Assembly: GCA_934229785.1 (NCBI GenBank)
Contig: CAKQEA010000014.1
Coordinates: forward strand, 1 to 48,282
Direction: 5' to 3'
Length of the DNA stretch: 48,282 nucleotides
Source: an uncultured Anaeroplasmataceae bacterium
GTDB taxonomy: Bacteria > Bacillota_I > Bacilli_A > Acholeplasmatales > Anaeroplasmataceae
The number at the start of each line of letters is the position of its first letter. Positions within the stretch are counted from its first letter, which is position 1. This document shows, one piece after another, positions 25,550 through 33,243 of the stretch. The translations under genes were made by a program, and so were the position numbers. Under the pieces are notes generated by a model. That model saw nothing but the letters and a program-made list of their open reading frames with translations, did not search any database and was not told where the DNA came from.

Positions 25550-26599
25550 GTGAAGAAGAAAAATATAATATTAAATATAGTTTTTTTATTAGTTGTTACA
25601 GGTTTAACAATATACTATCTTGCAGCATCTGGCTTATTTGATAATTTAGGTGAATTAAAAAATTTAAATTTAATTGGCATTATTGTTATTTTGCTATTTA
25701 TATTGATTTATGTTTGTTGTGACTCTCTTATAATTAGAAGCTCAATGAAAATTGTAAATGATAAAGCAACATTTATTGATGCCTTTGGTGCTTATGCGGT
25801 TGGCAATCTAGGTAGTAATGTTACACCATGGAAGATTGGGCATTTCCCATTTTCATCGTATTATTACTATAAGAAGGGATATAATATTGAAGAAATTTTA
25901 ACGATTGTTTGCAATAATCATATGATATATTCAACATGTTTGATTTTTATATATGGTATTTCAGCAATTATTGCTTTAGTAAATAATTTTACAGTTACAC
26001 TTTCAGATGAGAAAATTCAATTATACATTGTTGGACTTATTGGGGCTTCAATGAATGTTTTATATTTAGCAGGCTGCATTTTATTAATGTATAATAAATC
26101 TATTCAAAGGTTTGTTATGCATATTGAGGAATTTTTCTTAGTTAAACTTAAAAAAATTGATTCTGTTGAAAAATTTGAACAAGAAAAGCTTCTTAAAATG
26201 GAGGTTTATAGAAAATGCTTTTATAGATATACCCATGAATTTTATAGGTATATAATTCCTATGCTTTTTTATTGTATATTTATTTTATGTTGGTTGGGAT
26301 TGCCATATGTTATTTATTTAACTTTATCTAAAAGTTCATTTGATTTTAAAACATTTGCGTTATTTTTCTCACTTTGTCAGGGCATGAGCTATGTTACAAA
26401 CATTATCCCTGTTCCTGGTGGTACTGGTGTTGCTGAATTCTCATTTTTGAAGATATTTGCATCTGTTATGGGTAATTTTGTTTCATCAGCTATGTTTATT
26501 TGGAGAATTTTAACTTATTTTGCTTTTATTATTGTTAATTTTATTTATTTGGTTGTTTTTATTATTATTAATAGTAGAAAAGAAGAACATAAAATTTAA
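25550..26599 (+). CDS. Lysylphosphatidylglycerol synthase transmembrane-region (UPF0104) protein
   Basis: A 349-residue polytopic membrane protein with about eight helices, corresponding to the flippase-like N-terminal part of MprF without a catalytic domain. The conserved G-x4-P-W-K-I-G block is seen (SNVTPWKIGHFP), as is the C-terminal IPVPGGTGVAEFSF. GTG 25550 follows AAGGAG. Family members move lipids or are linked to glycolipid formation; no substrate can be assigned. A terminator follows. Confidence 0.83.
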   Translation: MKKKNIILNIVFLLVVTGLTIYYLAASGLFDNLGELKNLNLIGIIVILLFILIYVCCDSLIIRSSMKIVNDKATFIDAFGAYAVGNLGSNVTPWKIGHFPFSSYYYYKKGYNIEEILTIVCNNHMIYSTCLIFIYGISAIIALVNNFTVTLSDEKIQLYIVGLIGASMNVLYLAGCILLMYNKSIQRFVMHIEEFFLVKLKKIDSVEKFEQEKLLKMEVYRKCFYRYTHEFYRYIIPMLFYCIFILCWLGLPYVIYLTLSKSSFDFKTFALFFSLCQGMSYVTNIIPVPGGTGVAEFSFLKIFASVMGNFVSSAMFIWRILTYFAFIIVNFIYLVVFIIINSRKEEHKI

Positions 26600-26645
26600 T
26601 TTTATGATAAAAATGTAAAAACTAAAATATTCTAATAATTATAGT

Positions 26646-26681
26646 AGTGCTAATTGTAAAAAATTGGCACTATTTTGTTTT
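26646..26681 (+). terminator. Terminator after the LPG-synthase-like gene
   Basis: AGTGCTAATT (26646-26655) pairs with AATTGGCACT (26662-26671, one G-U) before TATTTTGTTTT. Confidence 0.8.
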
Positions 26682-26710
26682 AAATTTATTATTTCGTGAT
26701 AAAATAATTG

Positions 26711-26739
26711 TTGTAAAATAGATAAAGTTTTAATATAAT
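26711..26739 (+). promoter_or_regulatory. Promoter of the mgtE tandem
   Basis: TTGTAA (26711-26716), 17-bp spacer, TATAAT (26734-26739). The leader is only about 90 nt before mgtE, too short for a full M-box riboswitch, and none is recognised. Confidence 0.65.
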
Positions 26740-26767
26740 TGTTTCGGCATAGAAGGGAAGTGGTTTT

Positions 26768-26857
26768 ATGGAAAGTAGTCATATAAATATTTTAGATTAT
26801 CCATCGAACCATTTTATATATAAAGGAGATTTCTATGCAGAAGGATTTAGAAAATGA
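26768..26857 (+). CDS. Putative 29-residue leader peptide overlapping mgtE
   Basis: An ATG at 26768 behind AAGGGAAG opens a 29-codon frame (MESSHINILDYPSNHF...) that ends in TGA at 26857, 23 bases inside mgtE and in a different frame. The ribosome site of mgtE (AAAGGAG) lies within this short frame, so its translation should affect access to the mgtE start. Such an arrangement fits translational coupling or a regulatory leader peptide. It resembles no known protein, and the coding call rests on start, ribosome site and position only. Confidence 0.45.
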   Translation: MESSHINILDYPSNHFIYKGDFYAEGFRK

Positions 26858-28217
26858 ATTATTAGAATTGTTGAATTCTAATTTAAGTAAAGAAGAGCTT
26901 TTAGATAAGCTTGATAATTATCATGATAGCGATATTGCTGATGCTTTAGAAAAAATGAGTAAGGATGAAAGATTAAAGATTTATTCTATTATAGGTACAG
27001 TAAGAGCGTCTAAAATTTTTGCTTTCTATGATGATGTTGAAAAATATATTGATGAATTGACACCAGATATGGCTGCTGATATTGTTGAAAAAATGGATTC
27101 AAATGATGCAGCTAATGTTTTAAATGAGCTTGATGATGATGATAAGGATGAAATCATCGATTTAATGGAGGATGAACAGGCAAATAAGGTTAGTAAAATT
27201 GATTCCTATGATGAGGATGAGATTGGATCTTACATGACTGATAATTATATTTCGTTAAATATAAATGATACAATTAGTAAGGCTACCTCTAAAACGATTA
27301 AAGAGGCTGGTGAGCATGACAATATTTATACTTTGTATGTTGTTGATGATAATGGTATATATTGTGGTGCAGTTAATATTAAGGATTTGTTTGTTGCAAG
27401 AAAAACAGATTGTCTTAAGGATTTTATTATGGAGTCATATCCTTATTTTATTGATACTGAGCATATGAGTGAATGTATTAATAGATTGAAGGATTATTCT
27501 GAGGATTCTATTCCAATTTTAAATAGTGAAAAGAAGCTAATTGGGGCAATAACAAGTGAGATTGTTATTTCTGCTACTGAGGATGAGATGAATGAGGATT
27601 ATGCTAAGCTTGCTGGTTTAAGTGAAGAAGAGGATGTTGATGAATCTGTCTTTGCTTCAATAAAAAAGCGTATTCCTTGGCTTGCAATTTTATTGGTTTT
27701 GGGTCTTATTGTTTCTTCTGTTATTGGCTCATTTGAAACTGTTATTGCAACAATTCCGGTTGTTGTGTTCTTTCAGTCAATGATTTTAGGTATGTCTGGT
27801 AATGTTGGTACCCAATCTTTGGCTGTTACGATTAGAAATTTAGCAAGCGGTGAGTCAAAAAAGAAGCTTCTAAAGAGTATCTTAAAGGAAATTGGTGTTG
27901 GCTTAATTAATGGTTTAATTATTGCCGTTATTTCGTTTTTATTTGTTATGTGTTACTTATTTATTACTAAGCAGGAGATTGTAGGTGGTAATAGTTATAA
28001 TGTACATGATTCAGTTAAGGTCTCTTTAATTATTGCTTCAAGTATGCTTATTGCCATGACTGTTAGTAATTTAATTGGTGCTATTTTCCCAATTGTTTTA
28101 TCTAAATTACATATTGATCCGGCTGTTGCCTCTGGTCCGTTTATTACTACAATAAATGATATTGTTTCAATTGTTATTTATTATGGTTTAACTTATTTAT
28201 TATTTATTGCATTGTAG
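26835..28217 (+). CDS. mgtE: Mg2+ transporter/channel MgtE, first copy
   Basis: A 460-residue Mg2+ channel. The acidic helical N domain (DIADALEKM, AADIVEKMDSNDAANVLNEL) and a CBS pair (about 135-255) form the cytoplasmic Mg2+ sensor, then five membrane helices from about 280. The channel signatures SGNVGTQSLAV and DPAVASGPFITTINDI are intact, including the Asp of the selectivity region in the latter. ATG 26835 follows AAAGGAG. A close paralogue follows nine bases later, so the pair is one operon from the promoter at 26711. Confidence 0.93.
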   Translation: MQKDLENELLELLNSNLSKEELLDKLDNYHDSDIADALEKMSKDERLKIYSIIGTVRASKIFAFYDDVEKYIDELTPDMAADIVEKMDSNDAANVLNELDDDDKDEIIDLMEDEQANKVSKIDSYDEDEIGSYMTDNYISLNINDTISKATSKTIKEAGEHDNIYTLYVVDDNGIYCGAVNIKDLFVARKTDCLKDFIMESYPYFIDTEHMSECINRLKDYSEDSIPILNSEKKLIGAITSEIVISATEDEMNEDYAKLAGLSEEEDVDESVFASIKKRIPWLAILLVLGLIVSSVIGSFETVIATIPVVVFFQSMILGMSGNVGTQSLAVTIRNLASGESKKKLLKSILKEIGVGLINGLIIAVISFLFVMCYLFITKQEIVGGNSYNVHDSVKVSLIIASSMLIAMTVSNLIGAIFPIVLSKLHIDPAVASGPFITTINDIVSIVIYYGLTYLLFIAL

Positions 28218-28226
28218 GAGGATAGT

Positions 28227-29603
28227 ATGAAGGATTATTTATTAAAACTAAAAGAACTATTACTATCTGATATAAGTAAAGAAGAACTAGAAGAAAAACT
28301 TGAAAATTATCATGATAGTGATATTGCTGATGTACTTGAAACTCTTAGTGAGGATGAAAGATTAAAGATTTATAAGAAAATAAGTATTGAAAGATTATCA
28401 TATATTTTCAGCTATTATGAGAATGTTGAAGATTATATTGATGAGGTAAGTCCTGATTATGCGGCTGATATTATTCAAGAAATGGATTCCAATGATGCGG
28501 CTGATGTTTTAAATGAATTACCTGATGATGATAAGGATGAGATTATTTCTTTAATGGATAAGGAGCCTAAAAATGAGGTTTTAAAGCTTGATTCCTATAA
28601 TGAGGATGAAATAGGTTCTTATATGTCAGATAATTATATTTGGGTAAATTGTGATGATACAGTTGCCTCTGCAACAGCTAAGATGATTCGTGAGGCTGGT
28701 GAGCATGATAATATTTTTACAATCTATGTTGTTGATAGTGATGGTAGATATTATGGTGCTATTGATTTTAAGGATTTAATTCGTGCTAGAAAAACTGATA
28801 ATTTAGATGATTTAATTAAAAAGTCATATCCATTCTTTTTTGATACTGAGCATATGAGTGAGTGTATTAATAAGTTAAAGGATTATTCTGAGGATTCTAT
28901 TCCTATTTTAAATCGTAATCATAAGATTGTTGGTGTTATCACAAGTGATATTGTTATTGATGCAACCGAGGAGGAAATTGCAGAGGATTATGCTAAGCTA
29001 GGTGGTCTAAGTGAAGAGGAGGATATCGATGAATCAATATTTGCCTCAGTTAAAAAGCGTATTCCTTGGTTGATTGTTTTATTGTTTTTAGGTTTTATTG
29101 TTGCTAATGTTACAGGAAGCTTTGAACATGTAATCGCAGCTATGCCTGTTGTTGTTTTTTTTCAATCAACTATTTCAGATATGTCTGGTAATGTAGGAAC
29201 TCAATCATTAGCGGTTACAATTCGTAATTTAAGTGATGATGAGTCTAAAAAGAAATTAAAAAAAGGAATTTTTAAGGAAATTAGAGTTGGTTTTTTTAAT
29301 GGTTTGATTATTGCTGTTTTAGCATTTGGTCTTGTTTTAGCCTATCTTGCGATTAAGCATCAAGAGATTACTCCAGGAATGGGTTATCATTTGGGTGAAT
29401 CAGTTAAGATTTCAGGTATTATTTCCTTAGCTTTGTTATGTGCTATGACTGTAAGTAATTTAATTGGTAGTATATTTCCGATACTACTTGATAAGATGCA
29501 TATTGATCCAGCTGTTGCTTCAGGACCATTTATCACAACTGTAAATGATATTGTTGCGGTTTTGACCTATTATGGGTTAGTTTATCTTTTCTTTATTTTG
29601 TAG
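28227..29603 (+). CDS. mgtE: Mg2+ transporter/channel MgtE, second copy
   Basis: A 458-residue paralogue of the gene just upstream, alike in every domain: acidic N domain, CBS pair, five membrane helices, SGNVGTQSLAV and DPAVASGPFITTVNDI. One visible difference in the pore region is STISDMSGNVG in place of SMILGMSGNVG, an added acidic residue just before the signature. ATG 28227 follows AGGAGG. The tandem looks like a duplication that has diverged. MgtE acts as a homodimer in relatives; whether these two mix is unknown. Confidence 0.92.
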   Translation: MKDYLLKLKELLLSDISKEELEEKLENYHDSDIADVLETLSEDERLKIYKKISIERLSYIFSYYENVEDYIDEVSPDYAADIIQEMDSNDAADVLNELPDDDKDEIISLMDKEPKNEVLKLDSYNEDEIGSYMSDNYIWVNCDDTVASATAKMIREAGEHDNIFTIYVVDSDGRYYGAIDFKDLIRARKTDNLDDLIKKSYPFFFDTEHMSECINKLKDYSEDSIPILNRNHKIVGVITSDIVIDATEEEIAEDYAKLGGLSEEEDIDESIFASVKKRIPWLIVLLFLGFIVANVTGSFEHVIAAMPVVVFFQSTISDMSGNVGTQSLAVTIRNLSDDESKKKLKKGIFKEIRVGFFNGLIIAVLAFGLVLAYLAIKHQEITPGMGYHLGESVKISGIISLALLCAMTVSNLIGSIFPILLDKMHIDPAVASGPFITTVNDIVAVLTYYGLVYLFFIL

Positions 29604-29640
29604 ATTATAAAACATAATTTCATATTTATTTCATATAATT

Positions 29641-29666
29641 AGACAGGTAGATTGCCTGTCTTTTTT
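29641..29666 (+). terminator. Hairpin terminator immediately before the P-type ATPase ribosome site
   Basis: AGACAGG (29641-29647) pairs with CCTGTCT (29655-29661), then TTTTT. It ends three bases before GGGGG of the ATPase gene. A TATAAT (29634-29639) lies just in front of the stem, so a start there would leave out part of the left arm. Confidence 0.7.
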
Positions 29667-29679
29667 CTTGGGGGAAAAT

Positions 29680-32334
29680 ATGGAAAATTTAGATAATTTG
29701 TATAAAACAGATTTAAAGAATGGATTAAGTAGTAATGAAGCATTAAAAAGATTAGAAGCTAATGGTTATAATGAGTTAAGAAAAAAGAAGAAAACTAGCT
29801 TTATTAAATATTTTTTTTCTGAACTAGATAATCCTATGATTTATGTGCTTTTAGCTTGTGTTCTACTGACTCTTATTGCTTCATCATATGATACTTATAT
29901 CTGGTTAAAAAAAGGTGAGGAATTTAATTTTTTTACTGTTGGAGATTGGCCTGATATTTGTATTATTTTACTTGTTATTATCATCAACTCGTTTATTGGT
30001 GCTATGTGTCAAAAAAGATCGGAGGTATCGCTTGAGGCTTTAAAAAAAATATCACCATTAGAGGTTTATGTTATACGTGATGGAAAAAGATGTAAGATTT
30101 TAGCAAGAAATTTATGTATTGGAGATATTGTTTTACTTGAAGAGGGGAACACAGTTGGTGCTGATTTAAGATTAATAGAAAGTGTTAATTTGAAAATAAA
30201 TGAATCATCACTAACTGGTGAATCAGTTCCAGTTTTAAAAAATGCTAATTTTTCAAGCTCTGGTTTGCAATCGTTTGATAAATTAGAATATGCCTATATG
30301 GGAACAAATGTTGTTTCAGGTCGTGGTAAGGGTGTTGTGGTTTCTTGTGGTATGGACACTGAAATTGGAGTTATTGCTGCCTCTTTAGATGATAAGAAGG
30401 AGGCAACACCACTTGAGTTAAGCTTGGCTCATTTATCTAAAATATTAGGGCTTATTACTATTATTCTTGTTTTAATTGTTTTTATAATGGAGTTAGTATG
30501 GATGTATATTGATAAGGATTTAAATATTCTTAATTCCTTTGAATGTATTTTATCAGCAACCTCTTTAGCTGTAGCTGCAATACCAGAGGGTCTACCAGCT
30601 GTTGTTACTATTGTTTTAGCAACAGGGGTAAAAAGAATGGTTAAGGCTAATACAATTGTAAGAAAATTAAGCAGTGTTGAAACACTTGGGGCTGTAAGTG
30701 TTATATGTAGTGATAAAACAGGAACATTAACAGAAAATAAAATGACTGTTGTAGATGGTTATGCCAATGGAATGTATTTTAAGGAAAAAAGAGATTTTAA
30801 GAAAATGGCTTTAGGTATGGCTTTATGTAATAATGCAAGTATTGATGATGGTGTATTTGGAGATCCAATGGAGATAGCTTTACTTGAATATGCTAAAGGG
30901 TTAAATGTTGATTGTAGTGATTATGTAAGAGTTGATGAAAAAAGCTTTGATAGTGATCGAAAAATGATGTCTGTTTTATGTAAGCTTAATGATGAATATA
31001 TTGTCTATACAAAGGGTGCTATTGATAAAATTATAAATAATTGTAAATATATTTTAGAGCATAATATAGTAAGGAAAATTTACAAAGAGGATATTTTAAA
31101 AATTGAAGCAGCTAATACGGCGTTTGCTAAGCGTGCTTTAAGAGTTTTAGCCTTGGCATATACTAAAAGTGATAAAATCGAAGAGCATGATATGATTTTT
31201 GTGGGAATGCTTGCGATGATGGATCCGCCAAGAAAAGAGGTTAAGGATTCAGTTGGCATGCTAAAAGCTGCTGGAATTAAAACAGTAATGATTACTGGAG
31301 ATCATGTTGAAACAGCCTTTGCGGTTGGAAAAATGCTTGATATTTGTAAGGATAAGGATGAATGTATTACTGGAAGTGAAATTGATAAGCTTAGCCCTAG
31401 TGAGCTTATGAATATTGTTAGTGAAAAATGTGTTTTTGCAAGAGTTAGCCCTAAGAATAAGGCTGATATAGTATTGGCATATCAAAAAAATGGAAATGTT
31501 TGTGCTATGACTGGTGATGGTATAAATGATGCGATTAGCTTAAGAACAGCCGATATAGGTATTTCTATGGGACTTAGTGGAACGGATGTTGCTCGTGAAG
31601 CCTCAGATATGATTTTAACAGATGATAATTTTTCATCAATTGAGCTTGCTGTTGAAGAGGGAAGATCTATTTATTCAAATATTAGAAGAACAATTATTTT
31701 CTTGCTTGGTAGTAATTTAGCTGAGGTTTTAGCTATGCTTATTTTAATTGTTATTGGCCTACCGCTTCCTTTAATGCCAATTCATTTATTATGGGTTAAT
31801 TTAATTACTGATTCCTTGCCAGCAATTGCTTTAGGAATGCAGCCTAAAAGTAATGAAGAAATGAAAAAGAAGCCTAGAGGAAAAAATGATAAAATTTTCT
31901 CTGATGGTGGATTAAAGCTTACTGTTATTTATTCAATAATTATTACCATAGCTGTTATCATATCCTATTTGTCACAAGGATTTATTCATGGTGCAAGAAG
32001 TGTATCTGATTTTTTTAATATTTATGATGATTCTTTAATTTTATTAAAGGCACAAACTATGGCATTTACTACGTTAGGTATTGCTGAATTGTTTCATATG
32101 ATAGGTATGAGTGATTTAAATAATAGCTTTATTAATGTATTTAAGGTTAAAAATAAAATGCTATTTTTAAGTTTTGTATTAGGTATTATTTTACAATTAT
32201 GTGTTATAGAAATTCCATTCTTAGCTCTTGTTTTTACAACCTGTAGTCTTAATTTAGTTGAATGGCTTATTGTTGTTTTGTGTTCAATTTCACCACTTAT
32301 TGTTCATGAATTTATCTATATTTGTAAAAAATAA
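29680..32334 (+). CDS. P2A-type Ca2+-transporting ATPase (SERCA/PMCA-like)
   Basis: An 884-residue cation-pumping ATPase. Actuator motif TGES, phosphorylation motif DKTGTLTENK, hinge MTGDGINDA and the N-terminal cation-ATPase domain are all present. Ca2+-site residues of type IIA pumps are visible: PEGLP in helix 4, the N and E of GSNLAEV in helix 5, and N-x2-TD in NLITDSLPA of helix 6. This favours Ca2+ over heavy metals or Mg2+. ATG 29680 lies five bases after GGGGG (29670-29674), preferred over an upstream TTG. It follows the mgtE pair behind a hairpin, so the three may form a divalent-cation homeostasis group. Confidence 0.9.
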   Translation: MENLDNLYKTDLKNGLSSNEALKRLEANGYNELRKKKKTSFIKYFFSELDNPMIYVLLACVLLTLIASSYDTYIWLKKGEEFNFFTVGDWPDICIILLVIIINSFIGAMCQKRSEVSLEALKKISPLEVYVIRDGKRCKILARNLCIGDIVLLEEGNTVGADLRLIESVNLKINESSLTGESVPVLKNANFSSSGLQSFDKLEYAYMGTNVVSGRGKGVVVSCGMDTEIGVIAASLDDKKEATPLELSLAHLSKILGLITIILVLIVFIMELVWMYIDKDLNILNSFECILSATSLAVAAIPEGLPAVVTIVLATGVKRMVKANTIVRKLSSVETLGAVSVICSDKTGTLTENKMTVVDGYANGMYFKEKRDFKKMALGMALCNNASIDDGVFGDPMEIALLEYAKGLNVDCSDYVRVDEKSFDSDRKMMSVLCKLNDEYIVYTKGAIDKIINNCKYILEHNIVRKIYKEDILKIEAANTAFAKRALRVLALAYTKSDKIEEHDMIFVGMLAMMDPPRKEVKDSVGMLKAAGIKTVMITGDHVETAFAVGKMLDICKDKDECITGSEIDKLSPSELMNIVSEKCVFARVSPKNKADIVLAYQKNGNVCAMTGDGINDAISLRTADIGISMGLSGTDVAREASDMILTDDNFSSIELAVEEGRSIYSNIRRTIIFLLGSNLAEVLAMLILIVIGLPLPLMPIHLLWVNLITDSLPAIALGMQPKSNEEMKKKPRGKNDKIFSDGGLKLTVIYSIIITIAVIISYLSQGFIHGARSVSDFFNIYDDSLILLKAQTMAFTTLGIAELFHMIGMSDLNNSFINVFKVKNKMLFLSFVLGIILQLCVIEIPFLALVFTTCSLNLVEWLIVVLCSISPLIVHEFIYICKK

Positions 32335-32344
32335 TTTCGTAGTA

Positions 32345-32380
32345 TAAAAAGTCTAAAAAAATTAATTTTAGACTTTTTAT
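32345..32380. terminator. Terminator after the Ca2+-ATPase gene
   Basis: A perfect 13-bp stem (32346-32358 with 32366-32378) with T and A runs on both sides. Confidence 0.85.
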
Positions 32381-32446
32381 AGTTATTTATTTTAAATATT
32401 TTATAAAAAGATATTAGTAAAAAAATATAAAATTATAATTAGTAAT

Positions 32447-32468
32447 AGCGGAATTTACTTTTACAATT
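32447..32468 (+). repeat. 22-nt dispersed repeat, copy 2
   Basis: Identical to 9632-9653. It lies between the ATPase terminator and the hypB promoter, about 25 bp before the -35 box. Confidence 0.75.
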
Positions 32469-32493
32469 TAATAGGAAATTTTTCTCAATTCTC

Positions 32494-32522
32494 TTACAAA
32501 TATATGTAATATATGATATAAT
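32494..32522 (+). promoter_or_regulatory. Promoter of the hypB-hypA operon
   Basis: TTACAA (32494-32499), 17-bp spacer, TATAAT (32517-32522). Confidence 0.6.
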
Positions 32523-32567
32523 TTTAAAGTAAAGTGTCGAAAAAAAGGGGGATAGCTTTAAGTTATT

Positions 32568-33239
32568 ATGAGCGATGTAAGAATTATAGAGATTAAAGCT
32601 AGTGTTTTTGAGGATAACAATAAGGAAGCCAATGAGCTTAGAAGTTATCTTAAACAAAAGGGTGTTTATTTATTAAATGTTATGTCATCACCTGGAAGTG
32701 GAAAAACAACTACCTTATCTAAGGTTATTAATTTATTAAAGGATGAATTTCGCATTGCAGTAATGGAAGCTGATATTGATTCAGATGTTGATGCGAAAAA
32801 GATTAAGGAAGCTACTGGTGTTGAGTCTATTCAGCTTCATACAGGGGGTATGTGTCATTTAGATGCAGGTATGACAAGACAGGGACTTGAAAATCTTGAT
32901 TTAGATAACATAGATTTAGTTATTTTAGAAAATGTTGGAAATCTTGTATGTCCTGCTGAATTTGATACTGGAGCTTGTAAAAGTATTACTATTTTATCTG
33001 TACCAGAGGGAGCAGACAAGCCTTTAAAGTATCCATTAATGTATTCTATTTGTGATGTTGTGCTAGTTAACAAAATTGATGTTATGCCTTATTTTGATTT
33101 TGATTTAGATGAGTGCATAAAGAATGTTCATATGCGCAATAAAAATGCTATTGTAATGCCAATTTGTGCAAAAACTGGAGAGGGTGTATTAGTTTTTGCT
33201 GATTGGTTAAGAAAAGAAATAAAAAATATAAAGGGGTAA
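32568..33239 (+). CDS. hypB: Nickel-incorporation GTPase HypB
   Basis: A 223-residue GTPase that loads Ni2+ with HypA. P-loop SSPGSGKTT, metal-binding GGMCHLD, ENVGNLVCPAEFD and the guanine-specificity VNKID are all present; there is no His-rich or CxxC N-terminal extension. The ATG at 32568 lies 15 bases from the purine-rich GGGGGA (32547-32552), an unusually long gap; an in-frame TAA at 32559 rules out a longer protein, so either ATG or the preceding ATT is the start. It heads a three-gene operon with a large flavoprotein and hypA. No hypC, D, E, F or hydrogenase gene is present in the window. Confidence 0.93.
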   Translation: MSDVRIIEIKASVFEDNNKEANELRSYLKQKGVYLLNVMSSPGSGKTTTLSKVINLLKDEFRIAVMEADIDSDVDAKKIKEATGVESIQLHTGGMCHLDAGMTRQGLENLDLDNIDLVILENVGNLVCPAEFDTGACKSITILSVPEGADKPLKYPLMYSICDVVLVNKIDVMPYFDFDLDECIKNVHMRNKNAIVMPICAKTGEGVLVFADWLRKEIKNIKG

Positions 33240-33243
33240 GAAG

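Noticed and set aside
26740..26834. M-box riboswitch ahead of mgtE
   Set aside because: The leader is too short (about 90 nt) and is taken up by the short ORF; the needed multi-stem core is not seen.
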